Source: Geobacillus genomosp. 3
Lineage (GTDB): Bacteria; Bacillota; Bacilli; Bacillales; Anoxybacillaceae
Assembly (NCBI RefSeq): GCF_000445995.2
Contig: NC_022080.4
Coordinates: 992,001 to 1,056,000, forward strand
Reading direction: 5' to 3'
DNA length: 64,000 bases
Each line of letters opens with the position of its first letter. Position 1 is the stretch's first letter. This document shows positions 37,143-54,184 of the stretch, in pieces. A program made the translations under genes and the position numbers. The notes below the pieces were generated by a model. The model ran no database searches. It saw only the letters and a list, made by a program, of their open reading frames with translations, and was not told the DNA's origin.

Positions 37143-38057
37143 ATGGACACGATCACGTTTCACATTGAAGACGAATATGACGGCGAACGGATCGATAAAG
37201 TGATCGCGGCGCTCAATGAGGCATGGTCGCGTTCGCAAGTGCAGCAATGGATCAAAAGCGGGCTTGTGACCGTCAATGGCGAGACGGTCAAGGCGAACTA
37301 CAAATGCGAGGCGGGCGACGCCGTCGCCGTTTCACCGCCGGAGCCGGAGCCGCTCGAGGTCGAGCCGGAGCCGATTCCGCTTGACATTTATTACGAAGAC
37401 GAAGACGTCCTTGTCGTCAACAAACCGCGCGGCATGGTCGTCCATCCGGCGCCCGGGCATATGCGCGGCACCCTTGTCAACGCGCTTCTCGCCCATTGCC
37501 GCGACCTGTCTGGGATCAACGGCGTGCTTCGCCCCGGCATCGTCCATCGGATTGACAAAGACACATCAGGACTATTGATGGTGGCGAAAAACGACGCCGC
37601 TCACCGCTCGCTCGTCGAGCAGCTGGTGAACAAAACGGTGACGCGCCGCTACAAGGCGATCGTCCACGGCGTCATTCCCCACGATTACGGGACGATCGAC
37701 GCGCCGATCGGCCGCGACAAACGCGACCGAAAAAAAATGGCCGTCACCGAAGAAAACGGGAAGGAAGCGGTCACCCATTTCCGCGTGCTCGAGCGGTTTC
37801 GCCACTATACATATGTGGAGTGTCAACTTGAAACCGGACGGACGCACCAAATTCGCGTCCATATGAAATATATCGGCTACCCGCTTGCCGGCGATCCGCA
37901 ATACGGGCCGAAAAAAACGCTCGCGATCGACGGTCAGGCGCTTCACGCCGGGGTGCTTGGCTTCCGTCATCCAAGAAGCGGCGAGTATTTGGAATTTGAC
38001 GCGCCGCTGCCGCCGGAGTTTGCCGAACTGCTTGACTGGCTGCGAAAAAACGATTGA
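37143..38057 (+). CDS. rluD: RluD-family 23S rRNA pseudouridine synthase (YlyB)
   Basis: Pseudouridine synthase of 304 residues. N-terminal S4 domain (about 12-75; SRSQVQQWIKSGLVTVNG) and RsuA/RluD catalytic domain with HRIDKDTSGLL, catalytic Asp138. RluD converts uridines in helix 69 of 23S rRNA. ATG 37143 directly follows the lspA stop. Confidence 0.93.
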   Translation: MDTITFHIEDEYDGERIDKVIAALNEAWSRSQVQQWIKSGLVTVNGETVKANYKCEAGDAVAVSPPEPEPLEVEPEPIPLDIYYEDEDVLVVNKPRGMVVHPAPGHMRGTLVNALLAHCRDLSGINGVLRPGIVHRIDKDTSGLLMVAKNDAAHRSLVEQLVNKTVTRRYKAIVHGVIPHDYGTIDAPIGRDKRDRKKMAVTEENGKEAVTHFRVLERFRHYTYVECQLETGRTHQIRVHMKYIGYPLAGDPQYGPKKTLAIDGQALHAGVLGFRHPRSGEYLEFDAPLPPEFAELLDWLRKND

Positions 38058-38082
38058 CAAACGAACACGCCCCCTTTACAAT
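38054..38082 (+). promoter_or_regulatory. Promoter of the pyr operon
   Basis: TTGACA (38054-38059) and TACAAT (38077-38082), 17-bp spacer, overlapping the rluD stop. Confidence 0.88.
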
Positions 38083-38096
38083 GAAAACAGGTGAAC

Positions 38097-38222
38097 AGGA
38101 ACCTTTAAGTTCAGTCCTGTGAGGCTGAAAAGGGGTCGGAATGACAAAGAAGGTCGGCGTATGCCCATCTTGTTTGGCTGCAGCAAGCCATCCCCCGCTT
38201 CACAGGCGGGGGATTTTTTTAT
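38097..38222 (+). promoter_or_regulatory. First PyrR attenuator (pyr leader)
   Basis: PyrR-binding anti-antiterminator hairpin with the conserved CAGTCCTGTGAGGCTG core (38112-38127), then a terminator ATCCCCCGC / GCGGGGGAT (about 38190-38213) with a T tract. UMP-bound PyrR stabilises the first hairpin and so termination. Confidence 0.93.
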
Positions 38223-38224
38223 GA

Positions 38225-38857
<633 letters not shown>

Positions 38858-38861
38858 AACA

Positions 38862-38966
38862 GCTCCCTTTTAAGCGCAGTCCCGTGAGGCTGCAAAAGGG
38901 GCGGAATGGTTTCGGCTGTTTCTGCACCCTCTTTGCGCCTTCATGGGCAAAGAGGGTGTTTTTGTG
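38862..38966 (+). promoter_or_regulatory. Second PyrR attenuator (pyrR-pyrP)
   Basis: GCAGTCCCGTGAGGCTGC core of the PyrR site at 38876-38893, and terminator ACCCTCTTTG / CAAAGAGGGT (38927-38959) with TTTTTGT. Confidence 0.93.
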
Positions 38967-39014
38967 CACACGAAAAAACGAAATTCGCTCATTTGGCGAA
39001 AGGAGAGGCGAAAG

Positions 39015-40316
39015 ATGAACAAACCGGTGTTGGATATTCACGAGCGCCCGACGGCCGGGCAATGGGTGACGTTAAGCTTGCAGCATTTGTTCGCCATGTT
39101 TGGCGCCACGATTTTAGTGCCGTACTTAGTCGGATTGGATCCATCGATCGCCTTGTTGACAAGCGGACTTGGCACATTGGCGTTTTTGCTGATCACGAAA
39201 TGGCAAGTGCCCGCCTATCTCGGCTCCTCGTTCGCCTACATCGCCCCGATCATCGCGGCGAAAACGGCCGGCGGCCCGGGGGCGGCGATGATCGGCAGCT
39301 TTCTTGCCGGACTGGTGTACGGGATTGTCGCCTTGATCATTAAAAAAGCCGGTTACCGCTGGGTGATGAAGCTGCTGCCGCCGGTTGTGGTCGGCCCGGT
39401 CATCATCGTCATCGGCCTCGGCCTGGCCGGCACGGCGGTCGGGATGGCGATGAACGGCCCGGACGGCAAATACAGCCTGCTTCATTTCTCGGTGGCGCTC
39501 GTGACGCTCGCGGCGACGATCATTTGCTCGGTGCTCGCGCGCGGCATGTTGAGCTTGATTCCGGTGCTTGTCGGCATCATTGTCGGCTACGTCTATGCCC
39601 TCGCCGTCGGGCTCGTCGATTTATCAAAAATAGCGGCTGCCAAATGGTTCGAGTGGCCGGATTTCTTGATTCCGTTTGCCGATTATCCGGTGCGCATCAC
39701 GTGGGAGATCGTCATGCTCATGGTGCCGGTGGCAATCGTCACCTTGTCCGAACATATCGGCCACCAGCTTGTGTTAAGCAAAGTCGTCGGCCGCGACCTC
39801 ATTCAAAAGCCGGGGCTGCACCGCTCGATTTTAGGGGACGGAACGGCGACGATGATTTCCGCCTTGCTCGGCGGCCCGCCGAAAACGACGTATGGGGAGA
39901 ACATCGGCGTGCTCGCGATTACGCGCGTTTATAGCGTCTACGTGCTCGCCGGCGCGGCGGTGATCGCCATCGCCTTCGGTTTCGTCGGCAAAATCACCGC
40001 ACTCATCAGCTCGATTCCGACGCCGGTCATGGGCGGCGTGTCGATCCTGTTGTTTGGCATCATCGCCTCGTCCGGATTGCGGATGTTGGTGGACAGCCGC
40101 ATCGATTTCGGCGAGACGCGCAACTTGGTCATCGCCTCGGTCATCCTGGTCATCGGCATCGGCGGTGCGGTGCTGAAAATCAGCGACAGCTTCCAAATCA
40201 CCGGCATGGCGCTCTCCGCCATTGTCGGCGTCCTGCTCAACTTGATTTTACCGGGGCGTCCGCAGACAGCGGAAAACTTATTTGAAGATGAAAAAAGCAG
40301 CGACCATGTGGCCTAA
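39015..40316 (+). CDS. pyrP: Uracil permease PyrP
   Basis: NCS2-family uracil:proton symporter, 433 residues with about 14 membrane segments. Family motifs LQHLFAMFGATILVPYLVG near the N-terminus and SEHIGHQLVLSKVVGRDL and GGPPKTTYGENIGVLAITRVYS in the transport core. ATG 39015 after AAAGGAGAGGCG. Located between two PyrR attenuators, so uptake is repressed by UMP/UTP. Confidence 0.95.
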   Translation: MNKPVLDIHERPTAGQWVTLSLQHLFAMFGATILVPYLVGLDPSIALLTSGLGTLAFLLITKWQVPAYLGSSFAYIAPIIAAKTAGGPGAAMIGSFLAGLVYGIVALIIKKAGYRWVMKLLPPVVVGPVIIVIGLGLAGTAVGMAMNGPDGKYSLLHFSVALVTLAATIICSVLARGMLSLIPVLVGIIVGYVYALAVGLVDLSKIAAAKWFEWPDFLIPFADYPVRITWEIVMLMVPVAIVTLSEHIGHQLVLSKVVGRDLIQKPGLHRSILGDGTATMISALLGGPPKTTYGENIGVLAITRVYSVYVLAGAAVIAIAFGFVGKITALISSIPTPVMGGVSILLFGIIASSGLRMLVDSRIDFGETRNLVIASVILVIGIGGAVLKISDSFQITGMALSAIVGVLLNLILPGRPQTAENLFEDEKSSDHVA

Positions 40317-40324
40317 ATCAAATA

Positions 40325-42658
<2,334 letters not shown>

Positions 42659-42659
42659 C

Positions 42660-43754
42660 ATGAAACGGCAACTGATCTTGGAAGACGGCTCGTTTTTTGT
42701 CGGGGAGGCGTTTGGGAGCATGAAAGAGACGACCGGGGAAGTCGTCTTTAACACTGGCATGACCGGCTACCAAGAAATTTTGACCGACCCGTCGTATTGC
42801 GGGCAAATTGTGACGATGACGTATCCGCTAATCGGCAACTACGGCATCAACCGCGACGACTTTGAAGCGATCCGCCCGTACGTGCACGGGTTCATCGTCA
42901 AAGAAGCGTGCGTGACACCGTCGAACTGGCGCGGCGAACTGACGCTGGATGAGTATTTAAAAGAAAAGGACATTCCGGGGCTGGCCGGCATCGACACGCG
43001 CAAATTGACGCGCCTCATCCGCCAATACGGAACGTTAAAAGGGATGATTTGCGGGCTTGACGTCCATCCGGCGGAAGCGGCGGCCAAGCTGCGGGCGATG
43101 GAGTGGCCGCGCGACCAAGTGCGGCGCGTCTCAACAAAAAGCGCCTACCCAAGCCCGGGGCGCGGCGAGCGCGTCGTCCTGATCGATTTCGGGATGAAAC
43201 ACGGCATTTTGCGCGAGCTGAACAAGCGGAACTGCGATGTCATCGTCTTGCCGTACAACGCGACGGCGGAAGACGTGCTCAGCTGGTATCCGGACGGGGT
43301 GATGCTGTCAAACGGACCGGGCGACCCGAAAGACGTGCCGGAAGCGATCGAGATGATCCGTGGCATTCTCGGCAAAGTGCCGCTCTTTGGCATCTGCCTC
43401 GGCCATCAGCTGTTCGCCTTGGCGTGCGGCGCGAATACGGAAAAACTGAAATTCGGCCATCGCGGCTCGAATCATCCGGTCAAAGACTTGCGCACCGGCA
43501 AAGTGGCCATTACGGCGCAAAACCACGGCTATACGGTCACGCATGAATCGCTTGCCGGCACGCGCCTTGAGGTGACCCATGTCGCCTTAAACGACGGCAC
43601 GGTCGAAGGGCTCCGCCATCTCGATTTCCCGGCGTTTACGGTGCAATACCATCCGGAAGCGTCGCCGGGTCCGGAAGATGCGAATCCGCTGTTTGACGAG
43701 TTTTTGGCGCTCATCCGTGAGTTCAACAAGAAAGGGGAAGTCATCCATGCCTAA
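42660..43754 (+). CDS. pyrAA: Carbamoyl-phosphate synthase small (glutaminase) subunit, pyrimidine-specific
   Basis: Supplies ammonia from glutamine to PyrAB. 364 residues: N-terminal CPSase domain and class I glutamine amidotransferase with nucleophile Cys246 in FGICLGHQ and the HPEAS catalytic His-Glu. ATG 42660, 1 bp after the pyrC stop; 8 bp overlap with pyrAB. Confidence 0.97.
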   Translation: MKRQLILEDGSFFVGEAFGSMKETTGEVVFNTGMTGYQEILTDPSYCGQIVTMTYPLIGNYGINRDDFEAIRPYVHGFIVKEACVTPSNWRGELTLDEYLKEKDIPGLAGIDTRKLTRLIRQYGTLKGMICGLDVHPAEAAAKLRAMEWPRDQVRRVSTKSAYPSPGRGERVVLIDFGMKHGILRELNKRNCDVIVLPYNATAEDVLSWYPDGVMLSNGPGDPKDVPEAIEMIRGILGKVPLFGICLGHQLFALACGANTEKLKFGHRGSNHPVKDLRTGKVAITAQNHGYTVTHESLAGTRLEVTHVALNDGTVEGLRHLDFPAFTVQYHPEASPGPEDANPLFDEFLALIREFNKKGEVIHA

Positions 43755-46700
43755 ACGCCGCGACATCGAAACGATTTTAGTGATCGGCTCGGGGCCGATC
43801 GTCATCGGCCAGGCGGCTGAATTCGACTATGCGGGAACGCAAGCGTGCCTCGCGTTGAAAGAAGAAGGATACAAAGTCATTCTCGTCAACTCGAATCCGG
43901 CGACGATCATGACCGATACGGAAATCGCCGATAAAGTGTATATGGAGCCGCTGACGCTTGAGTTTGTCGCCCGCATTATCCGCAAAGAGCGGCCGGATGC
44001 GATTTTGCCGACGCTGGGCGGCCAGACCGGCCTCAACTTGGCGGTGGAACTGGCAAAAGCCGGGGTGTTGGACGAGTGCGGCGTCGAAATTCTCGGCACG
44101 AAGCTTGAAGCGATTGAAAAAGCGGAAGACCGCGAACAGTTCCGTGCTCTTATGAATGAGCTCGGCGAGCCGGTGCCGGAAAGCGCGATTATTCACAGCC
44201 TGGAAGAGGCGTACGCGTTTGTCGAACAAATCGGCTATCCGGTCATCGTCCGCCCGGCGTTCACGCTCGGCGGCACAGGCGGGGGCATTTGCACGAACGA
44301 AGAAGAGCTTATGGAGATCGTCTCAACCGGCTTGAAGCTGAGCCCGGTGCACCAATGTTTGCTCGAGCGGAGCATCGCCGGCTACAAGGAGATTGAATAC
44401 GAAGTGATGCGCGACGCCAACGACAACGCGATCGTCGTCTGCAACATGGAAAACATCGACCCGGTCGGCATTCATACGGGTGATTCGGTCGTCGTCGCCC
44501 CGAGCCAGACGTTAAGCGACCGCGAATACCAGCTGTTGCGGAACGCGTCGTTGAACATCATCCGCGCCCTTGGCATCGAAGGCGGCTGCAACGTCCAGCT
44601 GGCGCTTGACCCGGACAGCTTCCGCTATTACGTCATTGAAGTGAATCCGCGCGTCAGCCGCTCGTCGGCATTGGCGTCAAAAGCAACGGGGTATCCGATC
44701 GCGAAACTGGCCGCGAAAATCGCCGTCGGCCTGACGCTTGACGAAATGATCAACCCGGTCACCGGGAAAACGTACGCTTGCTTTGAGCCGGCACTCGATT
44801 ACGTCGTGACGAAAATTCCGCGCTTTCCGTTTGACAAATTCGAATCGGCGAACCGTCGGCTGGGCACGCAAATGAAAGCGACCGGCGAAGTAATGGCGAT
44901 CGGCCGGACGTTTGAAGAATCGCTGTTAAAAGCCGTTCGTTCGCTCGAGATCGGCGTGCACCATCTCGAATTGAACGAAGTGAAAAACGCGGCGGATGAC
45001 GTGATCGAAAAACGGATCCGCAAGGCGGGCGACGAGCGGCTCTTTTACATCGCCGAAGCGCTCCGCCGCGGGGTGACGGTCGATACGTTGCATGAATGGA
45101 GCCAAATCGACCGCTTTTTCCTGCATAAAATCCAAAACATCATCGAGATGGAAACGGTGCTGAAAAACCGCCCGGGCGACCTTGACGTGTTAAAGAACGC
45201 GAAAGCGCTCGGCTTCTCCGATGCGGCGGTGGCGGCGTTATGGAACAAAACGGAGCGCGACGTTTACGCGCTGCGCCGCCAGAAAGGCATCGTGCCGGTG
45301 TACAAAATGGTCGATACGTGCGCAGCCGAATTCACGTCGGAAACGCCGTACTACTACAGCACGTACGAGGAAGAAAACGAGTCCATCGTGACGGAAAAAC
45401 CGAGCGTCATCGTCCTTGGCTCCGGTCCGATCCGCATCGGCCAAGGGATCGAGTTTGACTACGCGACCGTCCATTGCGTCTGGGCCATTAAGCAGGCCGG
45501 CTATGAGGCGATCATCATCAACAACAACCCGGAAACGGTGTCGACCGACTTCAGCACGTCGGACAAACTGTATTTCGAGCCGCTGACGGCCGAAGACGTG
45601 ATGCATGTCATCGACCTCGAGCAGCCGGTCGGCGTCATCGTCCAGTTCGGCGGGCAAACGGCGATCAACTTGGCGGCGGAACTCGAAGCGCGCGGCGTCC
45701 GTCTGCTCGGGACGACGCTTGAAGATTTGGACCGCGCGGAAGACCGCGACAAATTTGAACAGGCGCTCTCAGAGCTCGGCATTCCGAAGCCGGCCGGCAA
45801 AACGGCCGTTTCGGTCGAAGAAGCGGTCGCCATCGCGGAGGAGATCGGCTATCCGGTGCTCGTCCGCCCGTCGTATGTGCTCGGCGGCCGGGCAATGGAA
45901 ATTGTGTATAACCGCGAGGAGCTGCTTCATTACATGGAACACGCCGTGCGCGTCAATCCGCAGCACCCGGTGCTCGTTGACCGGTACATCACCGGCAAAG
46001 AAGTCGAAGTCGACGCCATTGCCGACGGCGAGACGGTCGTCATCCCGGGGATCATGGAACATATCGAACGGGCCGGCGTCCATTCCGGCGACTCGATCGC
46101 CGTCTATCCGCCCCAGACATTAAGCGCGGAAGTGATCGACAAGATCGCGGATTACACGATCCGACTGGCGCGCGGACTGCATATTGTCGGGCTGTTGAAC
46201 ATTCAGTTTGTCGTCTCGGGAAGCGATGTGTACGTCTTGGAAGTGAACCCGCGCTCAAGCCGCACGGTGCCGTTTTTAAGCAAAATCACCGGCGTGCCGA
46301 TGGCCAATCTTGCCACGAAAGCCATTTTAGGGACGAAGCTTGCCGAGATGGGCTATGAGACGGGCGTTTGCCCGGTGCGTCCTGGCGTGTACGTGAAAGT
46401 GCCGGTGTTCTCGTTTGCCAAACTGCGCAACGTCGACATCTCGCTCGGCCCGGAAATGAAGTCGACCGGCGAAGTGATCGGCAAAGACGTGACGTTCGAA
46501 AAAGCGCTCTATAAGGGGCTTGTCGCTTCGGGCATCCACATCCAGCCGCACGGAGCCGTGTTGTTGACGGTGGCCGACAAAGACAAGGAAGAAGCGGTCG
46601 AACTGGCCCGCCGCTTTGCCGATATCGGCTATCAACTCTTGGCGACGAACGGCACGGCGGAAACGTTGAACGCCGCCGGCATTTCGGTGACGGTCGTCAA

Positions 46701-46940
46701 TAAAATCCACTCGGCGTCGCCGAACATTTTGGATGTCATCCGCCAAGGAAAAGCGCAAGTTGTCATCAACACGCTGACGAAAGGGAAGCAGCCGGAAAGC
46801 GACGGCTTCCGCATCCGCCGTGAAGCGGTCGAAAACGGCATTCCGTGCTTGACGTCGCTCGATACGGCAAGGGCGATGCTGCAAGTGCTTGAATCGATGA
46901 CGTTTTCAACGACGGCGATGACGGAAGGGCTGGTGCGGTC

Positions 46941-46944
<4 letters not shown>
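43747..46944 (+). CDS. pyrAB: Carbamoyl-phosphate synthase large subunit, pyrimidine-specific
   Basis: Makes carbamoyl phosphate from bicarbonate, ammonia and two ATP. 1065 residues with two homologous ATP-grasp halves: [13 protein letters not shown] at the N-terminus and [14 protein letters not shown] in the middle (about 556), and a C-terminal MGS-like allosteric domain. ATG 43747. Overlaps pyrK by 4 bp. Confidence 0.97.
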
Positions 46945-49339
<2,395 letters not shown>

Positions 49340-49343
<4 letters not shown>

Positions 49344-49963
49344 AACACGACATCGCCGCCAAACTGCTTCAAATCGGGGCCGTCGCCCTGCAGCCGAACG
49401 AGCCGTTTACATGGTCTTCGGGCTTGAAATCGCCGATTTATTGCGACAACCGCCTGACGCTCGCTTACCCCGACGTGCGCCGCACGATCGCCGACGGCCT
49501 CGCCGAACTCATCCGCACCCAGTTCCCTGAGGCGGATCTCATCGCCGGCACAGCGACCGCCGGCATCCCGCACGCCGCCTGGGTGAGCGAGCGGCTTGAG
49601 CTGCCGATGTGCTACGTCCGCAGCCAGGCGAAAGCGCACGGCAAAGGAAAACAAATCGAAGGCAAAGCTGAACCGGGCCAGCGCGTGGTCGTCATCGAAG
49701 ACTTAATCTCGACAGGCGGCAGCTCGCTTACGGCCGTCCGCGCCTTGAAAGAAGCGGGCTGCGAAGTGCTTGGCGTCGCCGCCATTTTCACATACGGGCT
49801 TGACAAAGCGAAGCAGGCGTTTGCGGCGGAGAATTTGCCTGCCTACACGCTCACCGACTACGACACCCTCATCGAAACGGCCGTCCGCCTTGGCGCCGTC
49901 AGCGAACACAACTTGGCGACATTGCGAAAATGGCGGGAGAATCCGGAGGAGTGGGGGAAATAG
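49340..49963 (+). CDS. pyrE: Orotate phosphoribosyltransferase
   Basis: Adds ribose phosphate to orotate. 207 residues; PRPP loop [18 protein letters not shown] near 115-132 and [17 protein letters not shown] flexible loop. ATG 49340 after GGAGGAGAGAG. Last gene of the pyr operon. Confidence 0.96.
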
Positions 49964-49970
49964 AAGAGAG

Positions 49971-50003
49971 AAGCGCGGACCAAAGGATGGTTCGCGCTTT
50001 TGT
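49971..50003 (+). terminator. Terminator of the pyr operon
   Basis: AAGCGCGGACC / GGTTCGCGCTT stem (one G-T pair), then TTTGT. The 190 bases that follow, to the LysR gene, contain no gene I can support. Confidence 0.88.
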
Positions 50004-50190
50004 CATGGGCGAAACGGGGGGAGGACTCACTTGTCATCCGCTTCATCCCGCGGATTAAAAACAGGAGCGCGACAATGTTCAACTGTTTTTTGCAAGCCAA
50101 AAATGCAGAGAAGGGCAAAAAAACATAGACGACGCCTCTCTGTCCACTGTCATTTTATTGTTTTTTTTGTGCAAGTTCTAAATAAAATAA

Positions 50191-50199
50191 TGGTATGAT
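50191..50199 (+). promoter_or_regulatory. Extended -10 promoter of the first LysR gene
   Basis: TGGTATGAT is a TGN-type extended -10, 48 bp before the LysR start. There is no proper -35 at 17 bp. Confidence 0.5.
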
Positions 50200-50246
50200 T
50201 GACAGAGACGGATAGAAACAACAATCTGTTCTTGGAGAGTGGTACT

Positions 50247-51113
50247 ATGGAAGAACGGGATTGGGAACTTTTGCAAACCTTATTTAAATATAAAAACATC
50301 ACGAAAGCCGCCCAAGAGCTGTTTATTTCCCAGCCAACGATTTCGAAGCGGCTTCGCGAGATTGAGCAGCATTTTGGCGTGACCATCGTGCAAAGGGGGA
50401 GAAGAGGAGTGCAATTTACCCCTGAAGGAGAGTATTTGGCGAAGAGCGCAGAACAAATGTTGCGTCATTTGCGCAAGATTAGAGAACATGTCAAGGATAT
50501 GAATACAGCTGTCGTAGAGGGAACGCTGCGGCTAGGCGTTTCGAATTACTTTGCCAAGTATCAGCTTCCGCGAGTATTAAAACGTTTTAAAGATGAACAT
50601 CCGCATGTTGAATTCCAAGTGCAAACAGGTTGGAGCCGGGAAGTGTTTCAATGGGTGTACAATCAGGATGTACATATTGGATTTGTTCGGGGAGACTATC
50701 AATGGGCGGGCAAAAAGCATCTCTTATTTGAAGAAACGCTTTGCGTTGCTTATAGGGAAGAATTCGACCTTGGCGATCTTCCTCGCTTGCCAAGAATTGA
50801 CTATCGCACGGAGTCTTTATTTAAAGGCATCATTGATAACTGGTGGGCTGAACATTTCGAACAGCCCCCGTACGTTGGGATGACGGTCGACCGAGTGGAT
50901 ACTTGCAAGGAAATGGTGATTCATGGTCTTGGATATGCGATCGTCCCCCGCCGGATCCTTCATGATGCGCCGCACTTGTACAAGCTCGATCTCACAGGTC
51001 GGGAAGGAACGCCGATCCTCCGGAAAACGTGGATGATTTATCATGAAGAAGTGTTGGCACTCAAAATCGCTAAGCTGTTTGTGGATTTAGTGGAACATTT
51101 GGACGACTGGTGA
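50247..51113 (+). CDS. LysR-family regulator, copy 1
   Basis: 288-residue LysR-type regulator: winged helix-turn-helix (about 1-60; ITKAAQELFISQPTISKRLREIE) and a substrate-binding effector domain (about 75-285). It is collinear with the second LysR protein of this window along its whole length (shared GVQFTPEGEYLAKSAE, LRLGVSN, DNWWAE). ATG 50247 after TTGGAGAGTGG. It precedes the first aconitase-family gene on the same strand, which it probably controls. The inducer is unknown; a tricarboxylic acid is inferred from the neighbours. Confidence 0.88.
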   Translation: MEERDWELLQTLFKYKNITKAAQELFISQPTISKRLREIEQHFGVTIVQRGRRGVQFTPEGEYLAKSAEQMLRHLRKIREHVKDMNTAVVEGTLRLGVSNYFAKYQLPRVLKRFKDEHPHVEFQVQTGWSREVFQWVYNQDVHIGFVRGDYQWAGKKHLLFEETLCVAYREEFDLGDLPRLPRIDYRTESLFKGIIDNWWAEHFEQPPYVGMTVDRVDTCKEMVIHGLGYAIVPRRILHDAPHLYKLDLTGREGTPILRKTWMIYHEEVLALKIAKLFVDLVEHLDDW

Positions 51114-51166
51114 AACACGTTCACCTTTGCGCAGTGCAGCCCTTTTGAATATGGGAAAGTGGGAAG

Positions 51167-51188
51167 GCCCTTGCTAGGGCGTTTTTTC
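51167..51188 (+). terminator. Terminator after LysR copy 1
   Basis: GCCCT-TGCT-AGGGC hairpin followed by GTTTTTTC. Confidence 0.8.
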
Positions 51189-51454
51189 TTAACTTCATCG
51201 TCTCCCCGTCATCATTGCTCCTTTACGGCCGCACTATGGGAAAACCGTTAGTGCGGTTGGCCCCCGCCACGGTGTTTTGCGTTGAGATATCCTCCACGTG
51301 ACGAACCTTCTCTGTGACCGTGTGTGGTCTCTTGTTGTTAGGTATTCCATTTCATCATGGTTAACCATCAAAAAACGATATTTTTATTATAGATTATCCC
51401 AACTTATAATCGAATTGAAAGTTGCATGAATGGAATGAAAGGGGAGGGAAACCG
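51189..51454 (+). promoter_or_regulatory. Regulatory region of the first aconitase-family gene
   Basis: Non-coding. It holds an inverted repeat CCGCACTA / TAGTGCGG (51229-51256), a perfect 12-bp palindrome ATGGTTAACCAT (51357-51368), an ATTATA / TTATAAT dyad, and TATAAT at 51405-51410 with no matching -35. A strong -10 with a weak -35 fits an activator-dependent promoter, here presumably LysR. Promoter and operator roles are inferred. Confidence 0.5.
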
Positions 51455-54184
51455 TTGATCGCAGAACATGATATTTTTCGAACGCGTTCCTTTTTTACGG
51501 TCAATGGCAAGAGGTATACCTATTATCGTCTGATGGGTCTGGAAGAATTAGGGGTTGGGAAAGTTTCTCGGCTTCCTTATTCGATTAAAGTTTTATTGGA
51601 ATCGGTGCTCCGCCAATACGATGGGGTGGCAATCAAAAAAGAACATATTGAGAATTTGGCAAAATGGGGAACCGACGAGTGGAAAAGAGAGATTGATGTT
51701 CCTTTTAAGCCTGCGCGAATCGTTTTGCAGGATTTTACGGGTGTTCCGGTTGTTGTTGATCTCGCGTCTTTGCGCCAAGCCATGGCGGATATGGGCGGAA
51801 GCCCGGAGATGATCAACCCGGAAATCCCTGTTGACCTTGTCATCGATCATGCCGAACAAGTAGAGAAGTTCGGAACGCCGGATGCATTGAAATATAATGT
51901 CGAACGAGGATTTGAGCTCAACTATGAGCGGTACAAATTTTTTAAATGGGCGTCCAACTCTTTCAAGAAGTTTCGCGTCGTGCCGCCTTCGACCGCTATC
52001 ATTCATCAAGCCAATGTAGAATATCTTGCTTCGGTTGTACAGTCAACGGAAGAAAATGGCGAATATCTCGCCTTCCCTGATACTTGTTTTGGAGCCGACT
52101 CACATACACCAATGGTGAATGGGATCGGGGTCGTTGGATGGGGAGTCGGAGGCATTGAGGCAGAAGCGGCGATGCTCGGGCAACCTTCGTACTTTCCAGC
52201 CCCAGAGGTAATTGGGATTCGTCTAAAAGGCAAATTGCCTGCTGGCGCAACCGGGACAGATCTTGCTCTTTATGTTACACATCTGCTTCGCAAGAAACAC
52301 GTTGTCGGAAAATTTGTGGAATTCTTCGGGGAAGGGGTCACAAATTTATCTGTGGCCGATCGGGCGACGGTCGCCAATATGTCGCCAGAAAATGGAGCAA
52401 CCATCTCCTTCTTCCCTGTAGATCAGGAAATATTGAACTTTTTGCGTCTAACCGGACGAACGGAGGAACAAGTACAGCTTGTAGAGGCTTATTGCAAGGC
52501 GAATGGGCTGTTTTTTACACCGGATGCTGAGGAGCCGATGTATACGGAAGTGATCGAATTGGATCTTTCTACCATTGAATCGTATGTCGCTGGTCCGAAG
52601 CGTCCACAGGACTTGATCCGATTATCTGAGGTGAAAGAGGCTTTTCGAAAGTCCTTAACGAACACATTGGGGAATCACGGATATGGCCTCAGCGAAGAGG
52701 AGATAGACAAACAATGTTCTGTCGCCTTCCACGACGGCCAAACGTATCCGTTAAAAACAGGCTCCATTGTGCTTGCGGCCATTACGAGCTGCACAAACAC
52801 TTCCAATCCGTATGTCATGATTGGCGCTGGTCTGTTGGCAAAAAAGGCCGTAGAAAGAGGGCTATCCGTTCCGCCGTTTGTCAAAACGAGCCTTGCTCCT
52901 GGATCGAAGGTCGTTACCCAATATTTGCGGAAGGCCGGGCTGCTTCCTTATCTCGAAAAACTCGGATTCTATCTTGTCGGCTATGGCTGTACAACATGTG
53001 TAGGGAATTCAGGCCCTCTTCCTGACGAAGTGGCGGAGGCGATCGCACAGAACGATTTGATTGTTTGTGGAGTGTTATCCGGCAATCGCAATTTTGAAGG
53101 ACGCATTCATCCGCTCATTAAAGCGAACTTTTTAGCTTCCCCTCCTCTCGTTGTTGCGTATGCTATTGCCGGAAGTGTGGACATCAATCTTCAAAACGAG
53201 CCTCTCGGAACAGACAAAGAGGGAAAGGCTGTTTACTTGCAAGACATATGGCCAACCCATTCGGAAATCGAAAAGGTAATAGCTGAAACCATTACAGTAG
53301 ATTTATATGAACAGCAAAACAAAAGCATGTTCAGCGGGAATGAAGCATGGAATCAATTGCAGACGGGCAAAGGATTGCTTTATGAATGGGAGGAAGATTC
53401 GACATTTCTTCGCAACCCGCCCTTTTTCCAAAATATGTCCAAAGAGGCTAGGCCAATCGAATCGCTGAACGGGTTGCGGGTGCTTGTCAAACTTGGCGAT
53501 TCCGTTACGACCGATCACATCTCTCCGGCTGGGGGGACGATTCCGCCTAATAGTGTGGCAGGAAAATACTTGTTGTCGCAAGGGGTAAAGCCGGGGGATT
53601 TAAGCTCCTATGGCTCCCGCCGCGGCAATCATGAAGTAATGATGCGCGGTGCCTTTTCCAATATCCGTTTGAGAAACGAAGTAGCGCCGGGAACAGAGGG
53701 CGGCGTAACAACATATTTCCCAACCGGGGAAGTCATGTCCATTTACGATGCGGCTATGAAATATCAACAAGATGGAACGGGATTATTGGTGATCGCCGGG
53801 ATGGATTACGGCATGGGCAGTTCCCGGGACTGGGCGGCGAAAGCGACTGCGCTGCTTGGCGTCAAAGCGGTTTTGGCGCAGAGCTTCGAGCGTATCCACC
53901 GCAGCAACTTGGCATTGATGGGTGTGCTTCCTCTTCAATTCCAAGAGGGAGAAAATGCTGATACCCTTGGCTTAACTGGGCGCGAACGATATGATATCCA
54001 TATTGACAATCACATCCGCCCCCGCCAACTTGTAACGGTGATCGCCACTGATGAATACGGCTGCCGGAAGGTGTTTGACGTGATCGTCCGTTTCGACAGC
54101 GAGATAGAGATTGATTATTACCGCCATGGTGGTGTATTGCCAATGGTTCTTCGTAAGAAAGTGAACTACTCCCCCTTAGCTTGA
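51455..54184 (+). CDS. Aconitase-family hydratase, copy 1 (AcnD-like, paired with PrpF)
   Basis: 909-residue AcnA/IRP-type protein. [4Fe-4S] ligands Cys446 (ITSCTNTSN), Cys512 and Cys515 (GYGCTTC); active-site DSH at 215-217, IDH near the N-terminus, arginines in [11 protein letters not shown] and the C-terminal GSSRDWAAK. All catalytic positions look intact. Start TTG 51455, 6 nt after GGGGAGGG. The pairing with a downstream prpF gene resembles acnD-prpF of the 2-methylcitrate pathway, but prpB and prpC are not present. It could act on 2-methylcitrate, trans-aconitate or another tricarboxylate; housekeeping aconitase is less likely given the setting. Confidence 0.88.
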   Translation: MIAEHDIFRTRSFFTVNGKRYTYYRLMGLEELGVGKVSRLPYSIKVLLESVLRQYDGVAIKKEHIENLAKWGTDEWKREIDVPFKPARIVLQDFTGVPVVVDLASLRQAMADMGGSPEMINPEIPVDLVIDHAEQVEKFGTPDALKYNVERGFELNYERYKFFKWASNSFKKFRVVPPSTAIIHQANVEYLASVVQSTEENGEYLAFPDTCFGADSHTPMVNGIGVVGWGVGGIEAEAAMLGQPSYFPAPEVIGIRLKGKLPAGATGTDLALYVTHLLRKKHVVGKFVEFFGEGVTNLSVADRATVANMSPENGATISFFPVDQEILNFLRLTGRTEEQVQLVEAYCKANGLFFTPDAEEPMYTEVIELDLSTIESYVAGPKRPQDLIRLSEVKEAFRKSLTNTLGNHGYGLSEEEIDKQCSVAFHDGQTYPLKTGSIVLAAITSCTNTSNPYVMIGAGLLAKKAVERGLSVPPFVKTSLAPGSKVVTQYLRKAGLLPYLEKLGFYLVGYGCTTCVGNSGPLPDEVAEAIAQNDLIVCGVLSGNRNFEGRIHPLIKANFLASPPLVVAYAIAGSVDINLQNEPLGTDKEGKAVYLQDIWPTHSEIEKVIAETITVDLYEQQNKSMFSGNEAWNQLQTGKGLLYEWEEDSTFLRNPPFFQNMSKEARPIESLNGLRVLVKLGDSVTTDHISPAGGTIPPNSVAGKYLLSQGVKPGDLSSYGSRRGNHEVMMRGAFSNIRLRNEVAPGTEGGVTTYFPTGEVMSIYDAAMKYQQDGTGLLVIAGMDYGMGSSRDWAAKATALLGVKAVLAQSFERIHRSNLALMGVLPLQFQEGENADTLGLTGRERYDIHIDNHIRPRQLVTVIATDEYGCRKVFDVIVRFDSEIEIDYYRHGGVLPMVLRKKVNYSPLA

